Below are positions 25,029 to 34,383 of a DNA stretch of 36,343 bases, one piece after another (the stretch's first letter is position 1; each line of letters starts with the position of its first letter). The position numbers and the translations under genes were made by a program. Source of the stretch: Bacillus sp. (in: firmicutes) (GTDB taxonomy: Bacteria; Bacillota; Clostridia; Lachnospirales; Lachnospiraceae). The stretch covers positions 1 to 36,343 of the forward strand of contig JAMPCN010000020.1 in assembly GCA_023666125.1 (NCBI GenBank). The letters run 5' to 3'. Under the pieces are notes generated by a model. It had not been told where the DNA came from, ran no database searches, and saw only the letters and a program-made list of their open reading frames with translations.

Positions 25029-26381
25029 ATGGTTATAAAAAGGAAAAAGATAGCCGCGTTATTATTGACGGCAGTAATGGCTTTTAGCGCCGTATCATGC
25101 GGAGCAGAAGAAAAGACAGAAGAAACGGCGGTCGATGAGTCTTTAAGCGGTGAAATCACTTTTTGGCACAGCTTTGTACAGGGCGCCCGGATGGAAGCGG
25201 TGGAAAGAGCCGTGGCAAAATTTGAGGAAAAATATCCCAATGTCAGGCTGAATGTGGAAACGATGACGTGGTCGGATTTTAAGGTCAGGTGGAAAGACGG
25301 GATGGAAAACGGAAACCTTCCCGATATCAGCACAGCCTGCAATATGTATGAGGTGGAAGAACTGGTAAACGCCGGAATTTTGCAGCCTGCGGATGAGGTA
25401 GTGGACACTATTGGCAGGGACAGGTTTTCCGACAATGTACTTTATGAACTGACGCACGGGAATCAGGTTTACGGCATTCCCTACTATTCCCATGCCTATG
25501 TGATGTGGTATCGGAAGGATTTGCTGGACGAGAAAGGGATTGCGGTACCTTCCACATGGGATGAACTTTATGAGGCGGCGTGCGCCCTGACGGATGAGGA
25601 GCAGGAAATTTACGGCTGCCCCGTTTCCATGAGTCCGAAAGACTTTGTGTCCGCTATCAATCTGCATATGTACGTGCGCTCCGGCGGGGGAAGTCTTTTA
25701 AATGACGATATGACGGCAAACTTAACAAGTGACCTTGCACTGGAGGGCATCCGCTACTGGGTGAAGATGTACGAGGACTGTTCCCCGAAAGAGACGGTGG
25801 ACGATACCGTGATGGAGCAGGCGGCGCGTTTTTATGAGGGGAATACGGCTTTTGATTTTAATTCAGGTTTTCACATTTCAGGAGTTGCCGGGAGCAGGGA
25901 AGATTTGCTGGCATCCATTTCCTGCGCGCCGCTTCCGCGGATGAATCAAGAGGATGAATACTACAGCGCGGTCGTTTCCCATATTCCCCTTGTTCTTTAT
26001 AAGGAGGCTGAAAATGTGGAAATCTGTAACAAATTTCTGGAATTTCTTTTTGAAGAAGAGAACTATATCGACTTTCTGGACTCGGTTCCGGTCGGGATGC
26101 TGCCGTCCATACGCGGTATTTCCAGTACGGAACAATATCAGAGCAACGATCTCCGCAAGCAGTTTGCCGGGGAGGAGGATGTTATCCAGGAGGCAATGTT
26201 AAATGGAATGGCGCTGGGCTTTGAGCATGGACCGAATGTACAGGCGGGAATCATAACCAGCAGCGGCGTCATTGAAAGTATGTTTCAGGATATTGTACAA
26301 AATGGCGCAGACGTGGAAACTGCTGCCAGGCAGGCGCAAGAGGAGCTGAACAGGCTGTTTGAGGAAGCTTTGACGCAATAG
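25029..26381 (+). CDS. Extracellular solute-binding lipoprotein (family 1, sugar type)
   Basis: A 450-residue lipoprotein: a basic start (KRKKIAALLLTAVMAFSAVSC) with lipobox Cys24, then a family 1 solute-binding fold. Typical segments are GEITFWHSFVQGARMEAVER, KFEEKYPNVRLNVETM and DLLDEKGIAVPSTWDELYEA. Such proteins bind carbohydrates outside the membrane and deliver them to an ABC transporter. No permease or ATPase genes lie nearby; a hybrid histidine kinase starts 42 bases later. The protein may therefore feed a shared transporter or, as I infer, act as the periplasmic-type sensor for that kinase. GGAGG at 25018-25022 lies 6 bases before the ATG. Confidence 0.93.
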   Translation: MVIKRKKIAALLLTAVMAFSAVSCGAEEKTEETAVDESLSGEITFWHSFVQGARMEAVERAVAKFEEKYPNVRLNVETMTWSDFKVRWKDGMENGNLPDISTACNMYEVEELVNAGILQPADEVVDTIGRDRFSDNVLYELTHGNQVYGIPYYSHAYVMWYRKDLLDEKGIAVPSTWDELYEAACALTDEEQEIYGCPVSMSPKDFVSAINLHMYVRSGGGSLLNDDMTANLTSDLALEGIRYWVKMYEDCSPKETVDDTVMEQAARFYEGNTAFDFNSGFHISGVAGSREDLLASISCAPLPRMNQEDEYYSAVVSHIPLVLYKEAENVEICNKFLEFLFEEENYIDFLDSVPVGMLPSIRGISSTEQYQSNDLRKQFAGEEDVIQEAMLNGMALGFEHGPNVQAGIITSSGVIESMFQDIVQNGADVETAARQAQEELNRLFEEALTQ

Positions 26382-26423
26382 AAGGATTCTATTGAACCTC
26401 GCGGAAATGAGGAGAATGAGTAT

Positions 26424-29066
26424 ATGGCGGATGTTTGGCAGAAAGAAAACCTTGGGGAACAGAAAAAGAACTTTGAAATAAGCGGGCGGGTAAGGGAAGC
26501 TGTTGTGCCGGCGCTTATTTTTCTTGTGATTCTATGCAGTACGGTGTTTTATTATTATTACATACAGGAACAACTGTTTCAGGAGAGAAGTTCCCATCTT
26601 TCGGAAATCACGCAGAAAGTGGCGGATCAGATTGATACCATCACGAAAACGGCAAGAGAAAACGTGAAGATGGCAACTGCATATATATACAATAGCGATA
26701 TTACCGACATAGATGACCTGTCCGCAGTGTTAAGGGAACTGTCAGAAATAGCGCTTGATAAGGATACCGTTATCATAGCGTTTGATAAAGATGTAAATTA
26801 TTATACGGCAGCGAGGACGGGGAAATGGACAGGGCAGCATAATCCGGAGGGAAGTTGGGAAATGGACAGCGGCATTATGACGCTTCCCTATGATACGATC
26901 AATACCTATCTGTGTTGTGTGCAAAGGCTGCCGGAGCCTTATGAGATTGGCGATACCGGGATTACCCTTACTTTCGTAGCAGTGGCCGTGAATATGGAAA
27001 GTGTACAGGAGATGCTTAATGTTTCCGGTTTCGGGGAAAACTGCATGACTTATCTGGTCAGACCGGACAATCAACGCATATACCAGCACACCTTCGGGAA
27101 GCGGTTTATTGAAACTGCCGATATTATGGAAACACTTGGCGGATGCAGGTATATCCGCGGGGGAACGGCACAGGATTTGCAGGACGCGCTGCTAAGCCAG
27201 TCTGCTAAGTGTATGGAATTTGTTTATCCTGACGGAACGCATTATTTTGTCAGTACGGCGGAACTTACGAAAAATTCCCTGCTTTTATTTGTTCCGACGA
27301 AAGTCCTGAGTGCGAATACAGGCAGCTATTTTTCCATAACCATCGGTTATTTTCTGATAATCGCGTTGGTTACGGCAGGCCTGTTTGGTTTTATCTTCCG
27401 TTCCACAGTGAAAAGAAATGCGGACAGACAGATGCTCAGCCAGCAGCAGGAGGCAAACCGGCAGTTAGAGAAATATAACGAAATGCTGCGGGAGGCAAAG
27501 GAGGGGGCGGAACGCGCAAGCAGAGCAAAATCGGAGTTCCTTTCCAATATGTCTCACGACATCCGTACGCCGATGAATGCCATTATCGGCTTTACGGTCA
27601 TCGCTAATTCACATATCAACAATCGCGAGAAAGTGCAGGATTGTTTAAATAAAATTGCCTCTTCCAGTAATCATCTGCTCTCGTTAATTAATGACATTCT
27701 TGATATGTCGAAAATTGAGAGCGGAAAAATTCAGCTTCAGGAGCAGGAGTGCAGCCTGCCGGTCATCATGCACAATCTGGTCGATATGATCAGGTCCCAG
27801 ATGAACGCGAAGAATCTGTCGTTTTTCGTGGAAACGGGCGGTATCGAGCATGAGGATATCATTGTGGATTCCTTAAGGCTCAATCAGGTCTTGATTAATA
27901 TTTTAGGCAATGCGGTAAAATATACCAATGCGGGGGGCAGCGTTACGCTTTTCATCAAAGAGCTTGCCTCAAAGAATCCGGCAGTCGGTAATTATGAAAT
28001 ATCCGTAAAAGACACCGGTATCGGCATGAGTGAAGAATATCTGCCTCATGTGTTCGACGTGTTCAGCCGTGAATATAACTCTACCGTCAGCAAAATTCAG
28101 GGAACAGGGCTGGGGCTTGCCATTACCAAGAACATTGTAGAGATGATGGGCGGCGCTATCCATGTGAAAAGCGAACTTGGCAAGGGAACGGAATTTATTG
28201 TTTCGCTGCCGCTTAGGCTTGCAGATAAAACCGCATCTGAACCGCGTATCGAGCAGCTTCTTGGATATAAAGCGATGGTCGTGGATGATGATTTTGAAAT
28301 ATGCAGCAGCGTATCAAAAATGTTGGAGAAAATCGGCATGGAACCGGATTGGACGCTGTCCGGCAGAGAGGCTGTTTTAAAAGCGGAAAGCGGCATTGAA
28401 AGGAATCGGCCGTATTATGCATATATCATCGACTTGCAGCTTCCGGATATAAGCGGAATCGAGGTGGCGCGCAAGATTAGGAAGATACCCGGAAATGAAG
28501 CGCCGATTTATATATTGACCGCATATGACTATACGGGAATAGAGGACGAGGCAAAGCAGGCAGGTATTACCGGGTTCATACAAAAACCGCTGTTTTTGTC
28601 AACGCTTCGGCATATGCTGCTGCAGACGTTAGGAGGCGGAGAAACAGAAGCGCCTTTGGAGGAGAAACCAATGCAGCTAAAAGGCATAAGGCTTCTCATG
28701 GCGGAGGATGTGGAACTGAATGCGGAAATCATGGTGGAAATTCTGGGCAGTGAGGGCATAGAGTTAGACGTTGCGGCAAACGGGCAGGAAGCCGTGGATA
28801 TGTTGAAGAAATCCGAACCCGGATATTATTTCGCAGTTCTTATGGATGTACAGATGCCCGTTATGAATGGATACGAGGCGACAAGAGCGATTCGCGCACT
28901 GGAAGATAAAGAACTTGCCGGGATTCCCATCATTGCCATGACGGCAAATGCGTTTGAGGAGGATAAAGCGGAAGCGTTTGCAGCGGGGATGGACGCCCAT
29001 GTTGCAAAACCTGTAGAGGTTGCGGCGCTGACAGATACGTTGGCGGGTTTTTTACAGGGGGCATAA
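26424..29066 (+). CDS. Hybrid sensor histidine kinase with two receiver domains
   Basis: An 880-residue membrane sensor. Membrane helices at ~27-48 and ~298-322 enclose an extracellular sensing domain, probably Cache-like. The HisKA motif is NMSHDIRTPMNAIIGF with His378; the ATPase has NILGNAVKY, DTGIGM and GTGLGLAITK. Two receiver domains follow: the first with Asp670 (IIDLQLPD), the second with Asp808 (VLMDVQMPVMNGYEATR). There is no DNA-binding output domain, so the phosphate probably passes to another protein or acts through phosphorelay. AGGAGAATGAG precedes the ATG. The gap to the upstream sugar-binding lipoprotein is 42 bases, indicating an operon. Confidence 0.93.
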   Translation: MADVWQKENLGEQKKNFEISGRVREAVVPALIFLVILCSTVFYYYYIQEQLFQERSSHLSEITQKVADQIDTITKTARENVKMATAYIYNSDITDIDDLSAVLRELSEIALDKDTVIIAFDKDVNYYTAARTGKWTGQHNPEGSWEMDSGIMTLPYDTINTYLCCVQRLPEPYEIGDTGITLTFVAVAVNMESVQEMLNVSGFGENCMTYLVRPDNQRIYQHTFGKRFIETADIMETLGGCRYIRGGTAQDLQDALLSQSAKCMEFVYPDGTHYFVSTAELTKNSLLLFVPTKVLSANTGSYFSITIGYFLIIALVTAGLFGFIFRSTVKRNADRQMLSQQQEANRQLEKYNEMLREAKEGAERASRAKSEFLSNMSHDIRTPMNAIIGFTVIANSHINNREKVQDCLNKIASSSNHLLSLINDILDMSKIESGKIQLQEQECSLPVIMHNLVDMIRSQMNAKNLSFFVETGGIEHEDIIVDSLRLNQVLINILGNAVKYTNAGGSVTLFIKELASKNPAVGNYEISVKDTGIGMSEEYLPHVFDVFSREYNSTVSKIQGTGLGLAITKNIVEMMGGAIHVKSELGKGTEFIVSLPLRLADKTASEPRIEQLLGYKAMVVDDDFEICSSVSKMLEKIGMEPDWTLSGREAVLKAESGIERNRPYYAYIIDLQLPDISGIEVARKIRKIPGNEAPIYILTAYDYTGIEDEAKQAGITGFIQKPLFLSTLRHMLLQTLGGGETEAPLEEKPMQLKGIRLLMAEDVELNAEIMVEILGSEGIELDVAANGQEAVDMLKKSEPGYYFAVLMDVQMPVMNGYEATRAIRALEDKELAGIPIIAMTANAFEEDKAEAFAAGMDAHVAKPVEVAALTDTLAGFLQGA

Positions 29067-29128
29067 TGTGATTCAGTTCATTTGATTAACGAAATGAATG
29101 CGTGCTGGTAGAAAGGCATGGTTGTGAA

Positions 29129-31963
29129 ATGGATAGAAAGAAACTTGTCATTGGAATTTTAGCGCATGTAGATTCGGGAAAAACAACATTAGCGGAAAGT
29201 ATGCTCTATATAAGCGGCAGTATCCGCACGGCGGGCAGGGTAGACCACGGGGATACTTTTCTGGATACGGACGTTCAGGAGAGGGCGAGGGGAATCACTA
29301 TTTTCTCCAAACAGGCGCAGTTTTCCTGGAAAGAAATGGATATTACGCTCTTAGATACGCCGGGGCATGTGGATTTTTCGGCGGAGATGGAAAGGACGCT
29401 TCAGGTTTTAGATTACGCGGTTTTAGTCATAAGCGGCGCGGACGGGGTACAGGAACATACCGTAACCTTATGGAGGCTGTTAAAAAAATACCGGATTCCG
29501 GTCTTTCTTTTTGTGAATAAGATGGATCAGCCGGGCGCGGACAGGCAAAGCCTGATGCAGGATATCGAAAAAAGGCTGAGCGGGCAGTGCGTTGATTTTA
29601 CGTCGGATGGTGAGACGGAAAAAAGAAAAAAGGCGCAGGCAGAAAAGAAGATGCAGGATGGCGGAAGGGAGTCAGAAGAAAAGGCGCGGGATGACGGTAT
29701 CGTCGGAGAACTGGCCGAAAACATTGCAGTTTGTGATGAAAAGATTTTGGAAAGCTATTTAGAGCGTGGCAGCGTAAGCCGGCAGGAGACGGCGGCGTTA
29801 GTAAGTAAAAGGCGGCTGTTTCCCTGTTACTTTGGTTCGGCGTTAAAAATAGAGGGCGTAGAGGAATTATTGGATGGTATTTTGCAATATACGGAAACGC
29901 CCCAATATCCGCCTGAATTTGGCGCAAGAGTATATAAAATCGGCAGAGACAGCGCAGGAAACCGTCTTACGTATATGAAGATTACCGGAGGCAGTCTGCA
30001 CCCGAAGCAAGTGATTACGGGAAAAGAGAAAGAGTGGGAGGAAAAGACAGACCAGATTCGGATTTATTCCGGCAGTAAGTATAAATTGGAAAAAGAAGCC
30101 CCGGCAGGAACGGTTTGTGCAGTAACCGGACTTAGCCGGACTTTTTCAGGGGAGGGGCTGGGTGTGGAAAAAAATGCCGCCGCTCCGCTGTTAGCGCCCG
30201 TTATGACATACCGCGTCATCTTGCCGCCCGAAGAGGATGTGCATACGGCATATAAGAAGTTATGTCAACTTGAAGAGGAGGAACCTCTTTTGCATATCGT
30301 CTGGAAAGAGCAGCTTGAAGAAATTCATGCGCAGTTAATGGGCGAGGTGCAGATAGATATTTTAAAGAATATGATAAAAGAGCGGTTTGATATGACGGTG
30401 GAATTTGACGTTGGCAGCATCGTTTATAAGGAGACCATCCGGCAGAAAGCGGAGGGAGTAGGGCATTTTGAGCCGCTTCGCCACTACGCGGAAGTGCATC
30501 TGATACTGGAACCGGGAGAACCGGGCAGCGGGCTTATCTTTGATACAATATGCAGCGAGGATACGCTGGATAGAAACTGGCAGCGTCTTGTGCTGACGCA
30601 TCTGGAAGAGAAAGAGCATCGGGGCCTTTTAACCGGCGCGCCGATTACGGATATGAAGATTACGCTGGCGGCGGGCAGGGCGCATATCAAACATACCGAG
30701 GGCGGTGATTTCAGGCAGGCGACTTACCGCGCGCTGCGCCAGGGGCTTCATAAGGCGGACTGTGTGTTGTTGGAACCGGTCTATGAATTCCGTCTGGAAC
30801 TTCCGCAGACCATGATAGGGCGTGCCATGTCGGATATCCGGGCAAGATACGGGCGGTTTGACGCGCCGGTTACGGACGGGGAGATTTCCGTCCTGACAGG
30901 AACGGTTCCCGCTTCCGAAATGCAGGATTATCAAACGGAAGTGATGACATACTCCGGCGGGCGTGGCAGGCTTAGTTGTACGTTAAAAGGCTATGAACCG
31001 TGCCATAATGAAAAAGAGGTTATCGAGGCTGCCGGATATGATGCGGAGCGAGATACGGACAACCCGTCTTCTTCCGTGTTCTGTTCACACGGAGCGGGAA
31101 TGGTTGTGCCATGGCAGGATGTGGAAAAGTATATGCATATAGAGAGTGTTTTGGCAAAAGAAGCCCCTTTGGATGAAAAGCAGTCCGGAAACCGCCATAC
31201 CGACACGGATGTCAGAACAAAACCGTCTATCGAAGTCAATGAAAAAGAATTAGAAGAGATATTTAAACGTACCTATGCCAGCGGCTCCGGCAGGGGCGGA
31301 TGGAATAAAGCGAAAGGTCGCGCGCGCGAAAAGGGAACGGATAGCGCGGGCGGCGCAGGAAGGACGGCGGAAGCAAAAGTTATCCGCGCAGAGCAGACGG
31401 ATGGAAGCGAAAAAAAGAGCCAAAGCAAATTGACTGATATGGTCAACAAAGAATATCTGCTCGTGGACGGCTATAATATCATCTTTGCATGGGAAGAATT
31501 AAGCGAGCTGGCAAAAGTGAACTTAGACAGCGCCAGAGGAAGGCTGATGGATATCCTAAGCAACTATCAGGGCTATCGGAAGATGACGTTAATCCTTGTA
31601 TTTGACGCCTATAAGGTCAAGGGCAGTCCGGGAAGCATTTCCGCTTATCATAATATCTATGTCGTATATACGAAAGAAGCGGAAACCGCCGACCAGTATA
31701 TAGAAAAGGCGACGCATGAAATTGCCGGGAAAAATCAGGTGACGGTAGCGACGTCGGACGGACTTGAGCAGCTTATCATTATGGGGCAGGGGGCAAGGCG
31801 CATGTCCGCAAGAGAATTGAAAGAAGATATTATGTCAACCAATCAGGAACTGCGGGAACTGTTTTTAGATAAGCAGACAGGAGGCAGGCAGTATTTACTG
31901 GATGCGCTTCCGGAGGAGATGGCAAAGCATATGGAAGCGATAAGATTGGGAAAGGAGGTGTGA
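29129..31963 (+). CDS. Tet(M)/EF-G-like GTPase fused to a NYN (YacP/Rae1-like) nuclease domain
   Basis: A 944-residue cytoplasmic fusion. Residues ~1-645 are a translation-factor GTPase of the Tet(M) ribosomal-protection type: G1 AHVDSGKT (12-19), G3 DTPGH (76-80), G4 NKMD (130-133), followed by EF-G domains II-V (domain IV contains HTEGGDFRQATYRALRQGL). A charged linker (~690-770) leads to a NYN domain (~776-910) with its acidic set: Asp780 (LLVDGYNII), Asp826 (LVFDAYKV), Asp855 (TADQYIEKAT) and Asp877 (TSDGLEQL). YacP is Rae1, a ribosome-associated nuclease that cuts mRNA in the A site. ATG 29129 is chosen to begin MDRKKLVIGILAHVDSGKTT; an open frame reaches back to GTG 29102. Tetracycline resistance is not shown. 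It is followed 4 bases later by the Mrp operon. Confidence 0.88.
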   Translation: MDRKKLVIGILAHVDSGKTTLAESMLYISGSIRTAGRVDHGDTFLDTDVQERARGITIFSKQAQFSWKEMDITLLDTPGHVDFSAEMERTLQVLDYAVLVISGADGVQEHTVTLWRLLKKYRIPVFLFVNKMDQPGADRQSLMQDIEKRLSGQCVDFTSDGETEKRKKAQAEKKMQDGGRESEEKARDDGIVGELAENIAVCDEKILESYLERGSVSRQETAALVSKRRLFPCYFGSALKIEGVEELLDGILQYTETPQYPPEFGARVYKIGRDSAGNRLTYMKITGGSLHPKQVITGKEKEWEEKTDQIRIYSGSKYKLEKEAPAGTVCAVTGLSRTFSGEGLGVEKNAAAPLLAPVMTYRVILPPEEDVHTAYKKLCQLEEEEPLLHIVWKEQLEEIHAQLMGEVQIDILKNMIKERFDMTVEFDVGSIVYKETIRQKAEGVGHFEPLRHYAEVHLILEPGEPGSGLIFDTICSEDTLDRNWQRLVLTHLEEKEHRGLLTGAPITDMKITLAAGRAHIKHTEGGDFRQATYRALRQGLHKADCVLLEPVYEFRLELPQTMIGRAMSDIRARYGRFDAPVTDGEISVLTGTVPASEMQDYQTEVMTYSGGRGRLSCTLKGYEPCHNEKEVIEAAGYDAERDTDNPSSSVFCSHGAGMVVPWQDVEKYMHIESVLAKEAPLDEKQSGNRHTDTDVRTKPSIEVNEKELEEIFKRTYASGSGRGGWNKAKGRAREKGTDSAGGAGRTAEAKVIRAEQTDGSEKKSQSKLTDMVNKEYLLVDGYNIIFAWEELSELAKVNLDSARGRLMDILSNYQGYRKMTLILVFDAYKVKGSPGSISAYHNIYVVYTKEAETADQYIEKATHEIAGKNQVTVATSDGLEQLIIMGQGARRMSARELKEDIMSTNQELRELFLDKQTGGRQYLLDALPEEMAKHMEAIRLGKEV

Positions 31964-31967
31964 GGAA

Positions 31968-32423
31968 ATGTATTTACTGTATTTTTTATTATGGGTTATC
32001 TTTAACGGGAATTTTACGTTGGAAATTGCGGTATTCGGCGTTATCATCGCGGCGGCGCTCTTTGCGTTTACCTGTAAATTTACGGATTACAGCATTGCCG
32101 CGGAAAAGAAAATACTTTGTAATTTTTTCCGCCTGCTGCATTATGTATTTGTGCTTGTGATAGAGATTGTGAAAGCCAATTTTGCGGTTATCCGTTTCAT
32201 TTTATCGGAAAAAGAGGAAGTGCAGCCCGCGCTGGTAACTTTTAAAGCGGATATACAAACGTCGATGGGGCGTGCGGCCTTGGCGAATGCTATTACCCTG
32301 ACGCCGGGTACGATTACGGTGCTTTTGGATGATAATACCTATACCGTACACTGTCTGGATGAGACGCTCGCCGAGGGACTCGATAAATCCGTATTTGTGG
32401 ATATGATTAAAAAGTGCGAATAG
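31968..32423 (+). CDS. mnhE: Mrp/Mnh-type Na+/H+ antiporter subunit E
   Basis: A 151-residue MnhE-family protein: two membrane helices at the start (FLLWVIFNGNFTLEIAVFG, then VIIAAALFAFTC), a third near 50-70, and the conserved cytoplasmic domain with GRAALANAITLTPGTITVLL. MnhE is a small subunit of a multi-subunit cation/proton antiporter that also resembles complex I. GGAGGTGTGAGGAA precedes the ATG, which lies 4 bases after the GTPase-nuclease stop. It opens the antiporter operon. Confidence 0.93.
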   Translation: MYLLYFLLWVIFNGNFTLEIAVFGVIIAAALFAFTCKFTDYSIAAEKKILCNFFRLLHYVFVLVIEIVKANFAVIRFILSEKEEVQPALVTFKADIQTSMGRAALANAITLTPGTITVLLDDNTYTVHCLDETLAEGLDKSVFVDMIKKCE

Positions 32424-32438
32424 AAAGGGGTTTTACAA

Positions 32439-32762
32439 ATGGGAAAAGGAATAGCGGGATTAGATAATGCCTATCACATTTTATTTGTTTTCGTGCTGGT
32501 TGTTTTGGCAATCATGATTATTCTGTGTCTGATTCGCGCCATCAGAGGGCCGCGGGTTACGGACAGAATCGTTGCTACCAATATGATGGGAACGATTGTT
32601 ATGGTCATTATTGCCATACTAGCCATCATGCTAAACGAGGGATATCTGGTGGACATCTGTCTTATTTACGCCATGATAAGCTTTCTGGCGGTTATCGTAC
32701 TGACGAAAGTTTATATGGGAGTCTACCGGGAAAAGAAGGAGGAAAAAGATGGAAATAATTGA
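32439..32762 (+). CDS. mnhF: Mrp/Mnh-type antiporter subunit F
   Basis: A 107-residue MnhF-family protein with three membrane helices. The family pattern IRGPRVTDRIVATNMMGT lies between helices 1 and 2, and a charged tail (EKKEEKDGNN) ends it. GAAAGGGG lies about 8 bases before the ATG. The 3' end overlaps mnhG by 14 bases. Confidence 0.93.
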   Translation: MGKGIAGLDNAYHILFVFVLVVLAIMIILCLIRAIRGPRVTDRIVATNMMGTIVMVIIAILAIMLNEGYLVDICLIYAMISFLAVIVLTKVYMGVYREKKEEKDGNN

Positions 32763-33132
32763 ATGGATTCGTTTTTTAGCGGGCGCGTTATTCATGATTT
32801 TCGGGCTTTTCATCTTTTTGATTGAGATGATAGGCGTATTCCGCTTTCAATACGTTTTAAACAGGATGCACGCCGCGGCGATGGGAGATACGCTTGGAAT
32901 CGCCTGTTCGCTTATCGGTTTGATGATTATGAGCGGTTTTACTTTTACTTCGTTAAAACTTTTCTGCGTCATTGCCTTTTTGTGGTTTTCTTCGCCGACA
33001 TCCTCGCATTTGATTGCAAGGCTCGAGGTGGCGACAAACGAAGACAGAGAGGCGCATTATACGATTAGTCCGCTGGATGAATTGGAGGCAAAATCCGGCG
33101 AGGAAAAAAGTGCAGACAGACGGGAAAACTAA
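32749..33132 (+). CDS. mnhG: Mrp/Mnh-type antiporter subunit G
   Basis: A 127-residue MnhG-family membrane protein. Helices lie at ~5-28, ~45-65 and ~68-85, with the family motif RFQYVLNRMHAAAMGDTLG. GAAGGAGGAAAAAG precedes the ATG; the gene begins inside the end of mnhF. The C-terminal ~30 residues are hydrophilic and acidic. Confidence 0.93.
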   Translation: MEIIEWIRFLAGALFMIFGLFIFLIEMIGVFRFQYVLNRMHAAAMGDTLGIACSLIGLMIMSGFTFTSLKLFCVIAFLWFSSPTSSHLIARLEVATNEDREAHYTISPLDELEAKSGEEKSADRREN

Positions 33133-33147
33133 AAAGGAGGCGTTACC

Positions 33148-33432
33148 ATGCAGATATTTACGAATATTTTACTGGCATTTTTGATTCTGTGCGCGATTGC
33201 GGCAAGTTTATCAAAAAATCTGTTAAATACCATTTTGATTTTTATGTCGTACAGTCTGGTGATGTCCATCATCTGGATTCTTTTGGAATCACCGGATTTG
33301 GCAATTACGGAAGCCGCGGTAGGCGCGGGCGTTACCAGCGTATTGTTTTTTGTTACCTTAAAGAAAATACATGCGATGGTGAAGACGGAACACGAAGAGG
33401 GAGGCGATGGCCATGAGCAGGAAAGTCACTGA
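33148..33432 (+). CDS. DUF4040 / MbhD-like antiporter subunit
   Basis: A 94-residue membrane protein with three helices and the motif SPDLAITEAAVGAGVTSVLF, which marks the DUF4040 (MbhD/MrpA C-terminal) domain. In Mrp systems this segment is usually part of the long MrpA protein; here it stands alone, as in hydrogenase-linked Mbh and many clostridial Mrp clusters. AAAGGAGGCGTTACC precedes the ATG. It overlaps the next gene by about 20 bases. Confidence 0.9.
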   Translation: MQIFTNILLAFLILCAIAASLSKNLLNTILIFMSYSLVMSIIWILLESPDLAITEAAVGAGVTSVLFFVTLKKIHAMVKTEHEEGGDGHEQESH

Positions 33433-34381
33433 GAAAGAATATGAAAAAACGATATCTTTCCGCTTTAGACGCTGGCTGGACGGTACAAAAGATTCTTTTA
33501 CCGGCACGGTGGAAATGCAGCCGCAAAAGGAGTTTGCAGAAGATGACACAACTGTCATAACAAGGGAAAAAGAGCGTAAACAGCGCCGGGAGAGGGTTTA
33601 TGATTTGGCGAATAACTGGGAGGTCAACGGCTTTGAAAAATTATATAAGATTTTCAGCGGATGCTTTTGTATTTTTCTGGTTGCCATGCTTTTGATTGCG
33701 GTTTCCTATCTGCCTTCTTACGGGCATATGGAAAATCCGGTCAACAACGAGGTGTCGCAGCGTTATATCGAGGACGGGCTGCAAGAGACAGGGGCGGTCA
33801 ATATTGTAACGGGCATGATATTGGACTACAGGGCGTTTGATACGCTGGGGGAATCCCATGTGCTTTTCATTGCGACCTGTACGGTGTTGATACTGCTTCG
33901 TAAGGATAAGAAAAAGGATGAAAACGGACAGGATATCGAAGTGAGCGACCGTATCTACGAGCCGAAAAACGATTTGATTTTACAGACCGCGGCTCGTGTC
34001 CTTGTGCCGCCGATTATCATATTCGGTATTTACGTCATCTTAGGAGGGCATTTAGGACCGGGCGGCGGCTTTTCGGGCGGCGCCATTATTGGAGCGGGCT
34101 TGATTTTATATCTGAATGCGTTTGGCTTTCAGAAGACGGAACGCTTTTTTACGGCGAAAACCTATAAGGTGTTAAGCGTCTGCGCGCTGGGCTGTTATTG
34201 TCTGGCGAAAAGTTACTCTTTCTATACGGGCGCGAACCATATCGAAAGCGTGATACCGCTTGGAACGCCGGGCGCGATTTTAAGCAGCGGGCTGATTCTG
34301 ATTTTGAATATCTGTGTCGGCATTGTCGTTGCCGGAACAATGTATACATTTTATGTCATGTTCCGAAAAGGAGGTTATTAA
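33413..34381 (+). CDS. mnhB: MnhB-like subunit with an MbhE-like N-terminal region
   Basis: A 322-residue protein longer than a stand-alone MnhB (~140 aa). A hydrophilic, basic N-terminus (~1-75) precedes a membrane helix (~80-100) and an MbhE-like segment (NNEVSQRYIEDGLQETGAVN, then ILDYRAFDTLGE). The C-terminal ~130 residues are the MnhB domain (ILGGHLGPGGGFSGGAIIGA). This looks like a fusion of two subunits. ATG 33413 is preferred: GAGGGAGG at 33397-33404 lies 8 bases upstream, but only 2 from ATG 33407. It overlaps the DUF4040 gene. Confidence 0.88.
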   Translation: MSRKVTEKEYEKTISFRFRRWLDGTKDSFTGTVEMQPQKEFAEDDTTVITREKERKQRRERVYDLANNWEVNGFEKLYKIFSGCFCIFLVAMLLIAVSYLPSYGHMENPVNNEVSQRYIEDGLQETGAVNIVTGMILDYRAFDTLGESHVLFIATCTVLILLRKDKKKDENGQDIEVSDRIYEPKNDLILQTAARVLVPPIIIFGIYVILGGHLGPGGGFSGGAIIGAGLILYLNAFGFQKTERFFTAKTYKVLSVCALGCYCLAKSYSFYTGANHIESVIPLGTPGAILSSGLILILNICVGIVVAGTMYTFYVMFRKGGY

Positions 34382-34383
34382 AT

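Noticed and set aside
24683-25435. 250-aa reverse-strand frame
   Set aside because: It runs across the end of the GHKL kinase, a strong promoter and the start of the lipoprotein gene, all well supported on the + strand.
29129-31060. Calling the GTPase a proven tetracycline-resistance gene
   Set aside because: The similarity is to the family only; the nuclease fusion and chromosomal setting argue against simple resistance, and no resistance evidence is in the sequence.
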